From assembly GCA_023014485.1 (NCBI GenBank), contig JAJOZX010000486.1:1323501-1387500 (forward strand): a stretch of 64,000 nt of DNA, in the 5' to 3' direction. The first letter of the stretch is position 1; each line of letters begins with the position of its first letter. Source of the DNA: Bathynomus jamesi (Eukaryota; Arthropoda; Malacostraca; Isopoda; Cirolanidae). Shown here piece by piece: positions 9,856 through 19,750 of this stretch. The position numbers and the translations under genes were made by a program. The notes under the pieces were generated by a model that worked only from the letters and a program-made list of their open reading frames with translations, did not search any database and was not told where the DNA came from.

Positions 9856-10585
9856 TGGTCCTTCAGAACCGGATTCTAGCCCAAGACTGAGTCAGTGACT
9901 ATTTTTCGACAAAGTTCTGATTGTGCAAATTGTAGCCCAAGTTAGGCCTAGACGGGGTGAGCATAATTGAGTTAAGGTCCCAGGGTAGAAAGTTTGGTTG
10001 CCCAGTTGCGAAACTTGGCCACTCGTCTGTCGTTGTTTTTGACCTACATTTTTACCGGTTTGGTTAATTGGTTGTTTAGATACAAGATTGTTGCATCGTG
10101 CAATAGTGCAGGTTGTGTTGTTGTTGCAAGGTTTAGAAAGAAGACCATAAATAGTACCCCTTTTGTTTTTTATCTTAAATTCATGCAACTGAGGCCTAAG
10201 GTAGGCCCACATCGAGTCAGCAACCCTGAGGTAGGACCTAATAGGACCTCCAAGTCCGTAAGTTTTTAATTCTAGCTTAACTTGGGCTGTAGGTTGAACT
10301 GGCCCTTCAGAGCTTGGCCGTTCACGGCTCAGCTGGGATTTTGAACCCAATAAAAAAAATAATAATAATAACATGGTCCTTCAGAACCGGATTCTAGCCC
10401 AAGACTGAGTCAGTGACTATTTTTCGACAAAGTTCTGATTGTGCAAATTGTAGCCCAAGTTAGGCCTAGACGGGGTGAGCATAATTGAGTTAAGGTCCCA
10501 GGGTAGAAAGTTTGGTTGCCCAGTTGCGAAACTTGGCCACTCGTCTGTCATTGTTTTTGGCCTACATTTTTACCGGTTTGGTTAA
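9549..10585 (+). repeat. 518-bp tandem duplication of LTR end plus leader
   Basis: About 9549-10066 is repeated at about 10068-10585. Each unit carries the last 307 bp of the LTR, the primer-binding site and about 210 bp of leader. The two units differ by a few bases (for example AAGAAAAAT against AGACCAT near 9625/10143). This creates a partial second LTR inside the leader. Confidence 0.93.
9856..9873 (+). promoter_or_regulatory. BEL-B primer-binding site
   Basis: TGGTCCTTCAGAACCGGA follows the 5' LTR directly. Its complement ends in CCA and resembles the 3' end of a tRNA. A second copy is at 10374-10391 because of the tandem duplication; BEL-B copy 2 has a related site at about 52859-52876 on the minus strand. 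Confidence 0.8.
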
Positions 10586-10799
10586 TTTTGGTTTATTATT
10601 CGTAGGCGAAGGTTGCAGACTTTGGTGCGCCAGTTACTTGGGTGGAAAATTTGGTATTCCATACGGGTGGTTGGTCAGTACCCCACCCATCAATTCAGTT
10701 TATTTGAAAAAAGCAAAATTTGCGTTTGATCAGTTTGGTTAAGTATTTTTGCCAATTCAGCTTATTTGGCATTGAGCCCAATTGTTGTTTGCATTGAAG

Positions 10800-12052
10800 A
10801 TGAGTGCAGCTGAATTGAACAAGTTTAAAAAAAGGAGAAGCGCCTACAAAGGTCTAATTATAAAGGTCATTGCCACTATAGATTCTGCCATAGAGCAAGA
10901 GGATTTAAGCTTAGTGACTGCGCAGCTTTCCATATTAGAAACTAAAAAGGTTGCTCTAAGTGAAGTAAATGTTAAAATTAAGGCTCTTATAGAAGAGGAT
11001 GAAATAGAAAATAACATAATTTACTTTGAAGAGATTATTGATGATATAATTAAAGTAGGCCACCGAGCAAAAGAGTTTAGCAGCTCAGTACAGTTAGAGA
11101 CCAGGTCTAATAATGAAACACAACCCTCAACAAATGGTGTTTGTGAAGTTAAGGTTAACAGATCTGCAGTTCAGTTACCGAGGCTTGTGCTCATAACATT
11201 TTCTAGGAGTATTCAGGAATGGCAAGGATGGGCAGACAGTTTTCAATCAGCAGTTCATTCCAGTCAAGTGTTAAGTGCGGTGGAGAAGTTTAATTATTTG
11301 CAGTCCCTCTTGGAAGGGGAGGCAGCAATGACAATAGCAGGATTAGCATTAACAGAGGCTAATTATAATGTGGCTTGGGATATATTAAAGAAACGGTGGG
11401 TAAGCCAGAGATCTTAATTAAAAGCCATCTCCGTGAACTTTTAGCTATACCTCCTGTTAATAATTCCAATAGTGTCAAGGAGTTGCGGCAGTTATATGAT
11501 AAATTTGAAGTTAGAACTAGATCCCTGGACAACTTGGGTGTAGGAATGGAAAGGTATGGTATAATGTTGGTTACTATACCGGTCTAAATTGCCTAGCTCA
11601 ATTTTGCTTGAATTAACCCTTTAATGCCCAGTGTGTGAAATTTTCATCGTTAACTTTGGAAGCAATTTTAGACCTTATTTATAAGGTTATAAGGACGATT
11701 TTTGCATCAACTGATTCCGCCTACTTTTCGACTTAATTTGGGTATGAAAGGGTTTAGTAGGGTACACTCTACAGAACATGTATACATCCCCCTTCAGCAG
11801 ATGTTAAGTCTTTTAGGCACAGAATTAGCAAGACGAGAGGGAATTGAGTTTGCACAGTGGGATGTTAAACAAGGGGACAAAGGCAGGCACAGCACCAAAG
11901 TTTCTACAAAAAGGAATAGCCCAGGTACAGTGTCAGCTCTACATGCATCCTCTGAGAATAAATTAAAGGGAATCAAGGAATGCATATTTTGCGAATGCAA
12001 CCACAAGTCATATAAATGTGAGGTGGCTGAGACTTTACCCTTTGAGGAGAGA
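10800..12052 (+). pseudogene. BEL-B copy 1 gag
   Basis: Gag starts at ATG 10800, giving MSAAELNKFKKRRSAYKG; copy 2 has the same start at 48514. The N-terminal 90 residues are charged and helical, followed by the BEL/Pao capsid region (LPRLVLITFSRSIQEWQGW, FNYLQSLLEGEA, NYNVAWDILKKR). A frame change occurs near 11395, another near 11578, and a 136-bp piggyBac-type MITE sits at 11617-11752. The tail (11757-12052) has the first zinc knuckle CIFCECNHKSYKC. LARD-C interrupts the gene at 12053; the next knuckles are at 16880. Copy 2 shows the uninterrupted reading. Confidence 0.9.
11617..11752. mobile_element. piggyBac-type MITE, 136 bp
   Basis: Termini CCCTTTAATGCCCA and the inverted CCCTTTCATACCCA are flanked by TTAA (11613-11616) and TTTA (11753-11756, a one-base change from TTAA). 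TTAA targets and CCC/GGG ends are the piggyBac hallmark. BEL-B copy 2 lacks it at the corresponding site, which confirms the boundaries. A longer relative is at 27977-28195. Confidence 0.9.
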
Positions 12053-12531
12053 TGTAGTAATGCTTAGTTAAGATTATAAAATTCTGTTTAATTAGATAAG
12101 ATAATGTTTAATGTAAATCATTTACTAATAATTATGAAACATTGTTTAAAATGGGTAGGGTTGGTAATACTGAATAGGCTTTGAGAGTGGACTATACCTA
12201 TAACGGTTTTTAGTCTTGAGGCAGAACGCGTACGCGTAGTTGGAAATGTATCTTAAATAAATTGTTTGTGTCCCTCTCCGACCGAAATATATTTAGTAAG
12301 ATTTCATACTCGCATATCCCCTAATTAACTAAACCACTTTCGAAATTAATAAAACGTAATAAGTGTTAATAAGAGTATTATATACCTTCCCCCCCTTCGT
12401 TTTGTAACGGTCTTTTAGAGTCAGAACTCGGCGTCGCTACCGGAAACTATATAAAGAGCAATAGAGATATAGTAAAGTAGGAAGAAGCGTAAATAATAAT
12501 GAAGAAAAAATATAATAAAACGTTCACTACA
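12053..12531 (+). repeat. LARD-C 5' LTR with TATA box
   Basis: 479 bp. It contains a perfect palindrome ACGCGTACGCGT (12226-12237), a C-rich run, and TATATAAA at 12448-12455, which is the likely promoter. The 3' copy is 487 bp with small indels, so the insertion has had time to diverge. Confidence 0.92.
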
Positions 12532-15072
12532 TTCTGGTGGCTAGCGGTGATCTTACATCATATTTTGTGAGGCTTACCCACGTGTTAGTATTTCCATTAA
12601 AATTCTTAAAACCCGGTATAATAACAAATAGCGTTAATGAATATTTTATTTCGATTATTAAAATATCTAAATGCAAAATTTTACCCCGTTTGCAGGCAAA
12701 TTTCGTTTCCTTAAAATTTCATTGTAAATAAAATTTAAAAATGGCGCTTCGCGTCCTGATAGCGTCCCTGACTCGCGCCTAAGAATTCAATTTGTTTCGT
12801 CCAGTTCCGTTGCTTTTCGTTTGTCCGACTCAGTATTGCGAGTCATTATTACGTTAAATTTTGTTCGGTCGGAGAGGGTATAGTTTGAAAATTATCGTGC
12901 TGCCTGAAGACTCAAATTTCTTTTTTTTCATCTCTACCCTTTCAGCTTACCTTTTTTTACTTTTTGTTTAAAACTTTTGGAATTAGTGATAATTGTAATA
13001 TAATAATAAGATATATAGAAAAATTTGTACGTAAGTAATTGTTAGTTTAAATACAGTATGATACACAATTTTATGGTCTTTTCAAAGTGTTTCAGCGAAA
13101 ATTTGTATCGCATTTCTGGGTATATATACATATATAGTACAACCATTTCATGAACATGAGAAATTTTCTGGGTTTCATTAGCAGATTTTTGATTATATTT
13201 CGATTGCCTGTATATAATAATAGGATTATTTTGTAAATATAGGTTTACGGGCTTTTTGCTTTGCTCGCTTCGCGCTAAAATAGGATTACGTTACAGTTAA
13301 GGGACAAATCGAAAAATAAATCTTAAAGATATTAAAAATTGTCAGATTGGGCCGTATAGGATTGTGTTAAATTGTGTTGTGAAATTTTCTATAAAAGTTG
13401 TTTTGGATATTTTTTTATACTCATTAATTATATACAATTTGGTAGGTAAGCTGATTATTTTTTCTCCTCTCTTTCTTTCGTTTATTTCACGACAATTCCG
13501 ACATATTTGGTAAAATGGCTATTGTATCGTACTAAGAAGAATTTCTTGTAGGCCTATCGTAAAATATTGTTCGGAGATTAACCGTTATTACGGTATGTCT
13601 ATTGAGTAGTAAATTTTTAGTTATTTAACAAAATTTTCATTGGTTTAACATAAATAAGCATAGGATTTTTCTTTAAAAGCACAAATGTTGCTTAAATTCT
13701 AATTGTCTTTCACGCATAACATTGAATTTATTAAATATAGGCCTAAAAGCGGCAGAAAATTTTATTTTTATTTTGGCGGCCAATGTGAGTTACGGTACAC
13801 ATTTTACTAAATCTCGATATTATAATTTTTTTGAATTACAGAAATTTGTGTAGAAATTCTTTTCATATATTGTTTACGTTTTATAAATTCATTCAATAAT
13901 CAATTTATTTGTACAGATAGGCCGATTTTTATTTTTCTTTCCAGTTCAATGACAATGGTAAAATTTTTAGTTCAAATTTAGATTGTATTCTAAAAAGGAT
14001 GTTTTAATTTGGAATTAGAAATGAAAAATGTCCTTTTTTTTAGTTTGAGCGTTTGCATGGAAAATATTACGAAATTATGTTAGGATATAATGCAGTTTCA
14101 TTCGGTTAGGGATATTTGTATAGAGGTTCGCTTACAAACAAAGCGACCGCTCTCAATTAGGAAATGTTTTAGTTTTGTTTACAGTGGATTGTGTGTAATT
14201 TTTTAGTACATATGATCTATTCTTATTTAGTATAACGATAAAAATTTGTATTTTCACTTGGAAACGATAAATTGCTGAGATTTCTGTGATTTGAAAACCA
14301 TACTGAGGTTTCTGTTGAAGGAGAGAGTTGTATCTCAGATGTAATTTGCGAATTGCAAGTTCAATTCTTATGAAATTTGACGTTTCAAGTTGGAATTACT
14401 GTATTAAAATAATTTTTGGTAGTAATATTTAAATTTTTTTTACTTTTTAATAACTGTTTAGAAAATTATTATTGTTTAAACCTTCAGTCGGAGTTAACTA
14501 GTGCATTTGAAACATTGACTCAAGTGTACACTCGGAAATGGAGCCTCATAGATAGCCAGTAACGTTTTTGTGGCGTCTGTGTGCTCCTCCTCAAAGCAAG
14601 AGGGTTCATGATTGTCAGAGAATGGATGACATGAAGTTTCTGGGGTTCATTTTTGTCTTTTGTATTTAGAGGTATTGAGGTGATTTCTGACATAGTTTGA
14701 ACAATAATAATTCTTAAATTATACAAACAGTTACTATGTATGGGCGCTTTTATATTTATACTGTACAATTTTGTTTAGCGTTTTATGACTTTTTTTTTAT
14801 CTCTGCTGTACTGCCATAAGTGACCTTATTGGTAACTAGATTTGATTAAATTTTTGCGAAATTTTTTTTTTTTTTTTCCGTGAATTTGGCCAGAGCAAAT
14901 GTGTAGTTATTTCGAAGTGAATTGTCGAAAGAATTTGATAAATTAAATATGAAATGATAAGCAGTACAGAAACACGTTTAGAATAAACTTTTTTTTTCAA
15001 AATTGCAAGACTCAGTTTGGGGTCAACCAAGTTGAATCCGAGTTCCATCAAGTGAGTTTAGTCGACCGGATA

Positions 15073-15240
15073 GGTGATCGATCACCAATGAGAGAGAGAG
15101 AAGAGAAACCAGAATGCGCATGGACTTGGCGCAGGATGGTTTCGGAAGAGAAGAGAGAAGAGAGGAACCGAATGCGCAGGGACTTGGCGCAGGACAGTTC
15201 CGGAAGAGAAGAGAAATTTACGTCTGCAGGGTCTTGGCAC
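15073..15240. repeat. Palindrome and 58-bp tandem repeat in LARD-C
   Basis: GGTGATCGATCACC (15073-15086) is a perfect 14-bp palindrome. It is followed by a GA-rich block with units sharing GAATGCGCA and GACTTGGCGCAGGA, starting about 15112 and 15170 (58-bp spacing), with a third degraded unit near 15225. Confidence 0.85.
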
Positions 15241-16229
15241 ACGAATTTCGATCGAAGATGGTCTACTGGTATTTTTCGGGCAGTAGCTGGTCACGTTGCT
15301 CGAATGCTTCGCTAAATATGTGTCAACAAAGCGCGCGGTAGACAAGCCACGAGCTTGAACGGGCGCCTACGACTGTACTGTCCATACAGACATACAGTAG
15401 GTTCGTTGGGAAACGGCCTACGGCGGAGTCATCGTTTGATTGTTGCCAGTAGAAGAGTCTTTCAGCTGGACGTAGGAAGAGCAGCGTTCACCGACAAAAG
15501 TGGAGATGAGACAAGGCGAGTTTCTTCATCGACTTCTAGAATTGCAAATTCCGTCCAATTCCAGCGCGTGGTCCCGCTTTCAGATATCTCCCCCCCTGAT
15601 CCTTTTAGAATTGGACGTCTCTTGTTTTTTTTTTCGCCATTGGAGAGAGAGCGGAACCATTATAGCGTGCTGCCCTGTTGCATATTGATTGATGCAATCC
15701 CTTGCATTCTAGCGAAGTGAGCAGGAGAGCTGCGATTGAAAATTGAAATCCGTTGTCAGCGTGCGGAGTGTCATCTAAACAACGTCCAGCAAATAAATGT
15801 ACTGATTATTATCTAATGAAATTATAAGTGAAAAGGGTCGATTATTGCCCATATTGTTGTGTTTTTCGTGAAATAGTATGTGCGCTCTTGGTCAGATTTT
15901 ATGTAAACTTTTTCTTATTTTTTTTCTATGTTGCCCTGATAGTAACTGTATAACTATACAAATAATTGTTTCAATGTAAAGCGATCGTTGATGAGAAATC
16001 GCGGGAATAGATTGTGAACTTGAGATTTGTGTAGCCACTGTAAGAAAATTTTCTGTTATTTTTTTTGGCATGTATAGATTAGTTACAGGTTGTAATTTAA
16101 TTATTAGAGTGAAATGTTATTTTATGCAAATGTGAAAATTATAAAGTTTTCGGTTTTATAATATGATACAATATATGTATGGGAATTGTCATTCTATTAT
16201 TTCTTGTCTATTTCTAAACTTTGAATAAG

Positions 16230-16233
<4 letters not shown>

Positions 16234-16261
<28 letters not shown>
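16234..16261 (+). repeat. Poly(A) run of 28
   Basis: An uninterrupted A run inside LARD-C, about 100 bp before the 3' LTR. I saw no AATAAA close upstream. It could be slippage or the tail of a captured transcript. Confidence 0.9.
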
Positions 16262-16264
<3 letters not shown>

Positions 16265-16363
16265 CAAAATATATAAGTTTGTTGAATAAATTTATTGACA
16301 TTGTTAAACGATATTAATAAGTTTTCCTAATGGAAAAACTTATTTTCAAGGGGGTGATGCGAG

Positions 16364-16850
16364 TGTAGTAATGCTTAGTTAAGAATATTAAATTTGTTTA
16401 ATTAAATAAGATAATGTTTAATGTAAATCATTTACTAATAATTATGAAACATTGTTTAAAATGGGTAGGGTTGGTAATACTGAATAGGCTTTGAGAGTGG
16501 ACTATACCTATAACGGTTTTTCAGTCTTGAGGCAGAACGCGTACGCGTAGATTTAGAAATGTGATCTAAATAAATTGTTTTGTGTCCCTCTCCGACCGAA
16601 ATATATTTAGTAATATTTCATACTCGCATATCCCCTAATTAACTAAACCACTTTCGAAATTAATAAAACGTAATAAGTGTTAATAAGAGTATTATATACC
16701 TTCCCCCCCTTCGTTTTGTAACGGTCTTTTAGAGTTAGAACTCGGCGTCGCTACCGGAAACTATATAAAGAGCAATAGAGATATAGTAAAGTAGGAAGAA
16801 GCGTAAATTAATAATGAAGAAAAAGATATAATAATAACCCGTTCACTACA
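16364..16850 (+). repeat. LARD-C 3' LTR
   Basis: 487 bp, paired with 12053-12531. The ACGCGTACGCGT palindrome (16537-16548) and the TATATAAA box are conserved. It is followed by GAGA and then BEL-B gag sequence. Confidence 0.93.
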
Positions 16851-16869
16851 GAGAAAGGACAGGGTAACT

Positions 16870-18495
16870 ATGTCCACAGCATGTTTTAAATGTTTTTTGA
16901 AAGGTCACAGAGCAAGGTTTTGTAAGTTTAAAATTTTGTGCAAAAAATCTCATGGCAAGCATCAGCCATTATTGTGTGAAAACACTCCTAGTAGGCCTAC
17001 CCCAGAAGTAGAGACATCAGTGGCACATGCCACTGCTATGAAAGGGAATAAAAGTAAAGGGGGATTATTGCAAACAGCTGTAGCCTTATTAATTGGGAAT
17101 GATGGAGAAGCTACTGTAAGAGTGTTGTTTGATAATGGTAGCCAGTGTAGTTTTATTAAGACCAGAATTTCCAGAAAAATGAAGTTTAAAGAACTTAAGA
17201 GGGAAAATTTAAGAATTTCTGGGTTTGGGGGTTCCGTTCAAAACCGAACCAAAGTTAAGAAGGTAGAAGTTCTGGTTAAGGGGTTGTTACGACAAAGTCC
17301 CACTATCAAGGTCCAAGCTGTAGAGACTGAGGAACTTTGTGCTCCAGTCACTACCTGTTTAGATATGGCATGTGTCCAAGAATTGCAAGTTAAAGGAATT
17401 AATTTGGGCAATAATAATTTTGAAGGAACAGAAGATATTAGTCTTTTGATTGGAGCTGACTATTATTGGGACTTCATCACTGGTAATATTGTCCGCACAT
17501 CTCGAGGCCCGGTAGCTATTGAAAGTAAGCTAGGCTGGATGCTACATGGTAGCTATTGCAATGGAATGGAGGTTAAAGCTCTTTTTGTTAAGATTGAGGA
17601 GAACAGCCATGGTTTGGAAAGGCATTTGAAAGCGTTTTGGGAACTTGAATCCATTGGCATAAAGGACAAACAGGCAAGTACAGTGAGCAGTGATGTTTTA
17701 GAGCAATTTGAAAAAGGGATTGGGTTTAGAGATGGTTGCTCTGAAGTTGGCCTCCCTTGGAAGGATTCTTGCAAACCCGTTTCAAACCTTCAGCTAGCTT
17801 ATCGGAGGTTGGAGACTTCATTGCACAGGCTAATAAAAAATGAGGAGTTGTTAATTGAATACAATGAGGCCATCCTAAGCTATGTAAGGGAGGGCCATGC
17901 TGAAAGGGTGCAAGGTGAGCTGGTGAGCCAGGAGGCACATTATCTGCCACACCATGCAGTGGTACGGCGAGACAAAACTACCACCAAACTGAGGGTAGTT
18001 TTTGATGGCTCAGCCAAGGACAAAGATGGTGTGTTCTTGAATGACTGTTTGGATGCTGGGCCAAATTTAAATGCAGATTTATTTTCCTTGTTACTGAGAT
18101 TCAGGTTTGGTAGAGTAGCATTGACTGCAGATGTGAAGCAAGCCTTTTTACGGATAAAGTTAAAACCAGAGGACAGAGATGCAGTAAGGTATCTGTGGGT
18201 GGATACGAAAGACTTGTTGGAAAATGAACCTAAGGTTCAAGCATATAGAATGAAGTCAGTGTTGTTTGGCCTCAGCTCTAGTCCATTTCTGTTGGCAGCT
18301 ACTATGCAGTACCATTTTAAGAAATATTCTGAAGTCTATCCTAACACTATTGAACACATAAGGAAAAGTTTTTATGTTGATAAAATGGCTAAACAGATAT
18401 TCAGGGAGGCTAGAGCTATAATGAGGGAGGCTGGCATGGAGCTTAGTAAATGGCAGACCAATCATTCTCAATTACAACAGTTTATGAGTCAGTAA
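16870..18495 (+). CDS. BEL-B copy 1 nucleocapsid, protease and reverse transcriptase
   Basis: A 541-residue open frame. It begins with zinc knuckles CFKCFLKGHRARFC and a following C/C/H cluster, then an aspartic protease with FDNGSQCSFI, then BEL/Pao reverse transcriptase: HHAVVRRDKTTTKLRVVFDGS, LTADVKQAFLRIKL with a catalytic Asp, and FGLSSSPFLLAATM. Two damaging changes are visible against copy 2: the protease triad reads DNG where copy 2 has DSG, and 27 bp are missing at YVDD so that FYVD is followed directly by KMAKQ. The upstream part of this polyprotein lies before LARD-C; the ATG used here is internal. The frame ends at a TAA shared with copy 2. Confidence 0.92.
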   Translation: MSTACFKCFLKGHRARFCKFKILCKKSHGKHQPLLCENTPSRPTPEVETSVAHATAMKGNKSKGGLLQTAVALLIGNDGEATVRVLFDNGSQCSFIKTRISRKMKFKELKRENLRISGFGGSVQNRTKVKKVEVLVKGLLRQSPTIKVQAVETEELCAPVTTCLDMACVQELQVKGINLGNNNFEGTEDISLLIGADYYWDFITGNIVRTSRGPVAIESKLGWMLHGSYCNGMEVKALFVKIEENSHGLERHLKAFWELESIGIKDKQASTVSSDVLEQFEKGIGFRDGCSEVGLPWKDSCKPVSNLQLAYRRLETSLHRLIKNEELLIEYNEAILSYVREGHAERVQGELVSQEAHYLPHHAVVRRDKTTTKLRVVFDGSAKDKDGVFLNDCLDAGPNLNADLFSLLLRFRFGRVALTADVKQAFLRIKLKPEDRDAVRYLWVDTKDLLENEPKVQAYRMKSVLFGLSSSPFLLAATMQYHFKKYSEVYPNTIEHIRKSFYVDKMAKQIFREARAIMREAGMELSKWQTNHSQLQQFMSQ

Positions 18496-19114
18496 TGTGT
18501 AGTACCTGATGCAGCAGAAATATTGAGGATTCTGGTATTAAGGAGTTGTGGGCAATAGACACAAAGGTGCTAGGAGGAGATGATTTGTTTACCTTCAATG
18601 GGAAATCTTTAGTAGAGCTGGCTGAGAATGAGACAAGGTGGGCAAAACGTACAGGTTTTAGTTTGGCTTCAAAGGTCTTTGATCCTCTTGGATTCCTGGC
18701 TCCATTTGTGATAAAGTAAAAAATTTGGTTTCAGAGCCTCTGGGAAATTGGACTTGGTTGGGACCAAGATTTATCTGATTATATGGTGGTAAGGTGGAAA
18801 TATTGGTTCAAAGAATTGGCACATCTTGGAGACGTTGAAATCCCAAGATGGTACTTTGGAGAGTTGAACAATAGTTCAGACAATTTGGAGCTGCACATCT
18901 TTTGTGATGCAAGTGAGGAAGCCTATGCAACTTGTATTTATATAAGAGGCACATTGCAAGAGGAAGTAAGTTGCAGTTTGGTTGCTGCAAAGAGCAGAGT
19001 AGCACCTTTGAAAAGGCTTTCTATTCCAAGGTTGGAATTGATGGGTGCAGTTATTGCTAGTCGGCTTGCAGTTACAGTGCAAAAGTCTTTGGCACACTAT
19101 GAAATTACAAGCTA
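18496..19114 (+). pseudogene. BEL-B copy 1 reverse transcriptase end and RNase H start
   Basis: After the 18495 stop the coding sense continues in another frame with ELWAIDTKVLG, a 15-bp deletion relative to copy 2, then FDPLGFLAPFVIK and a TAA at about 18717. A 119-residue frame (18783-19142) holds MVVRWKYWF, LHIFCDASEEAYA, AAKSRVAPLKRLSIPRLELMGA, the BEL/Pao RNase H with Asp and Glu in place. The gene is then cut by the CACTA-like MITE at 19118. The stop and frame changes between 18490 and 18720 are shared with copy 2. Confidence 0.88.
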
Positions 19115-19117
19115 TTA

Positions 19118-19750
19118 CACTGCCCAACACCAATTTTGCTGATTTAATTCTAACACCTGTTTGTAGGTAACTTTGGTGTACTGATTTCAAAAATCACCTT
19201 AGTTTTTGCCTATCACGTCAGGTTTTCGAGCAATCAAATACGGAGATATCGCATTTTGACAGGGTTATGCCCAATTTTTTTCTTTTCAAAAAATAAGTTT
19301 TTACATATTCAGAATCAGCATGGAAAAGTAAACAATTGTGCAGGGAGTGAACTTTAATATACAATGGTAATATTCACACATAAAGTGATTAAAAGTGTTT
19401 AAATAAGCAAAAAATGAATCCATGATCATGACGTCACGCTCACACCTGGGGAAATCGCAGATACCAAAGATTTTAATATGTTGTACATGACCTTTAGATT
19501 TAATGCACAGATTTGCGTATTCCACAGATAAAATTTTAACAGCAAAACAGCTGTTAGTTCTCAAAAATCATCAATTTTGATAAGTGTCCTTCATGGATCA
19601 CCCAAAATAGGCATATTGCATTGCAGATTGCACGAAAACCTGATGTGATGGACAAAATCTAAGGTGATATTTGAAATCAGCACATCAATATTATCCAGAA
19701 ACAGGTCTTAGAATTAAATCACCAGCAAAAATTTGTTTTGTTGGGCAGTG
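19118..19750. mobile_element. CACTA-like non-autonomous element, 633 bp
   Basis: Termini CACTGCCCAACA and inverted GGGCAGTG are flanked by TTA (19115-19117, 19751-19753). The inverted repeats extend imperfectly over more than 100 bp, including TGATTTCAAA, ATCACCTTAG and TCAGGTTTTCG on both sides. The empty site is seen in BEL-B copy 2, where SYY joins WTDSTIVWHW. The 3-bp target and CACTG start fit CACTA/EnSpm-like elements, but other superfamilies use similar ends. There is no transposase. Confidence 0.85.

Larger units (their letters stand above)
12532..16363 (+). other. LARD-C interior, non-coding
   Basis: AT-rich over most of its length, with a more GC-balanced island at about 15040-15730. 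The frames in that island (15052-15315, 15355-15720) show no recognisable domain, and overlapping frames exist on both strands, so I do not call a gene. The stretch holds a 58-bp tandem repeat and a 28-base poly(A), listed separately. Confidence 0.7.
12053..16850 (+). mobile_element. LARD-C: large LTR element with no coding capacity, inserted in BEL-B gag
   Basis: LTRs 12053-12531 and 16364-16850 begin TGTAGTAATG and end GTTCACTACA, flanked by GAGA (12049-12052, 16851-16854). Copy 2 of BEL-B shows the empty site. The 3.8-kb interior has no frame related to gag or pol on either strand. A primer-site candidate TGGTGGCTAGCGGTGATC starts at 12535, and a purine run AAGGGGGTGATGCGAG precedes the 3' LTR. 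The orientation is inferred from these two signals. Movement would need proteins from another element, possibly a Gypsy, given the 4-bp target duplication. Confidence 0.92.

Noticed and set aside
9614..9856. An 80-residue minus-strand frame beginning MLLLLFFLLGSKSQ that recurs at 9892-10374 and 28902-29213, apparently conserved
   Set aside because: It is the reverse strand of the BEL-B LTR. It recurs because the LTR recurs, not because a protein is conserved; the hydrophobic start comes from the AAT repeat.
9856..9873. A tRNA gene fragment
   Set aside because: Only the 18 bases complementary to a tRNA 3' end are present; this is a primer-binding site.
15052..15720. A captured host protein gene in LARD-C
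   Set aside because: Overlapping frames occur on both strands, none shows a domain, and the region is partly tandem repeat. It is kept only as a low-certainty finding about the island.
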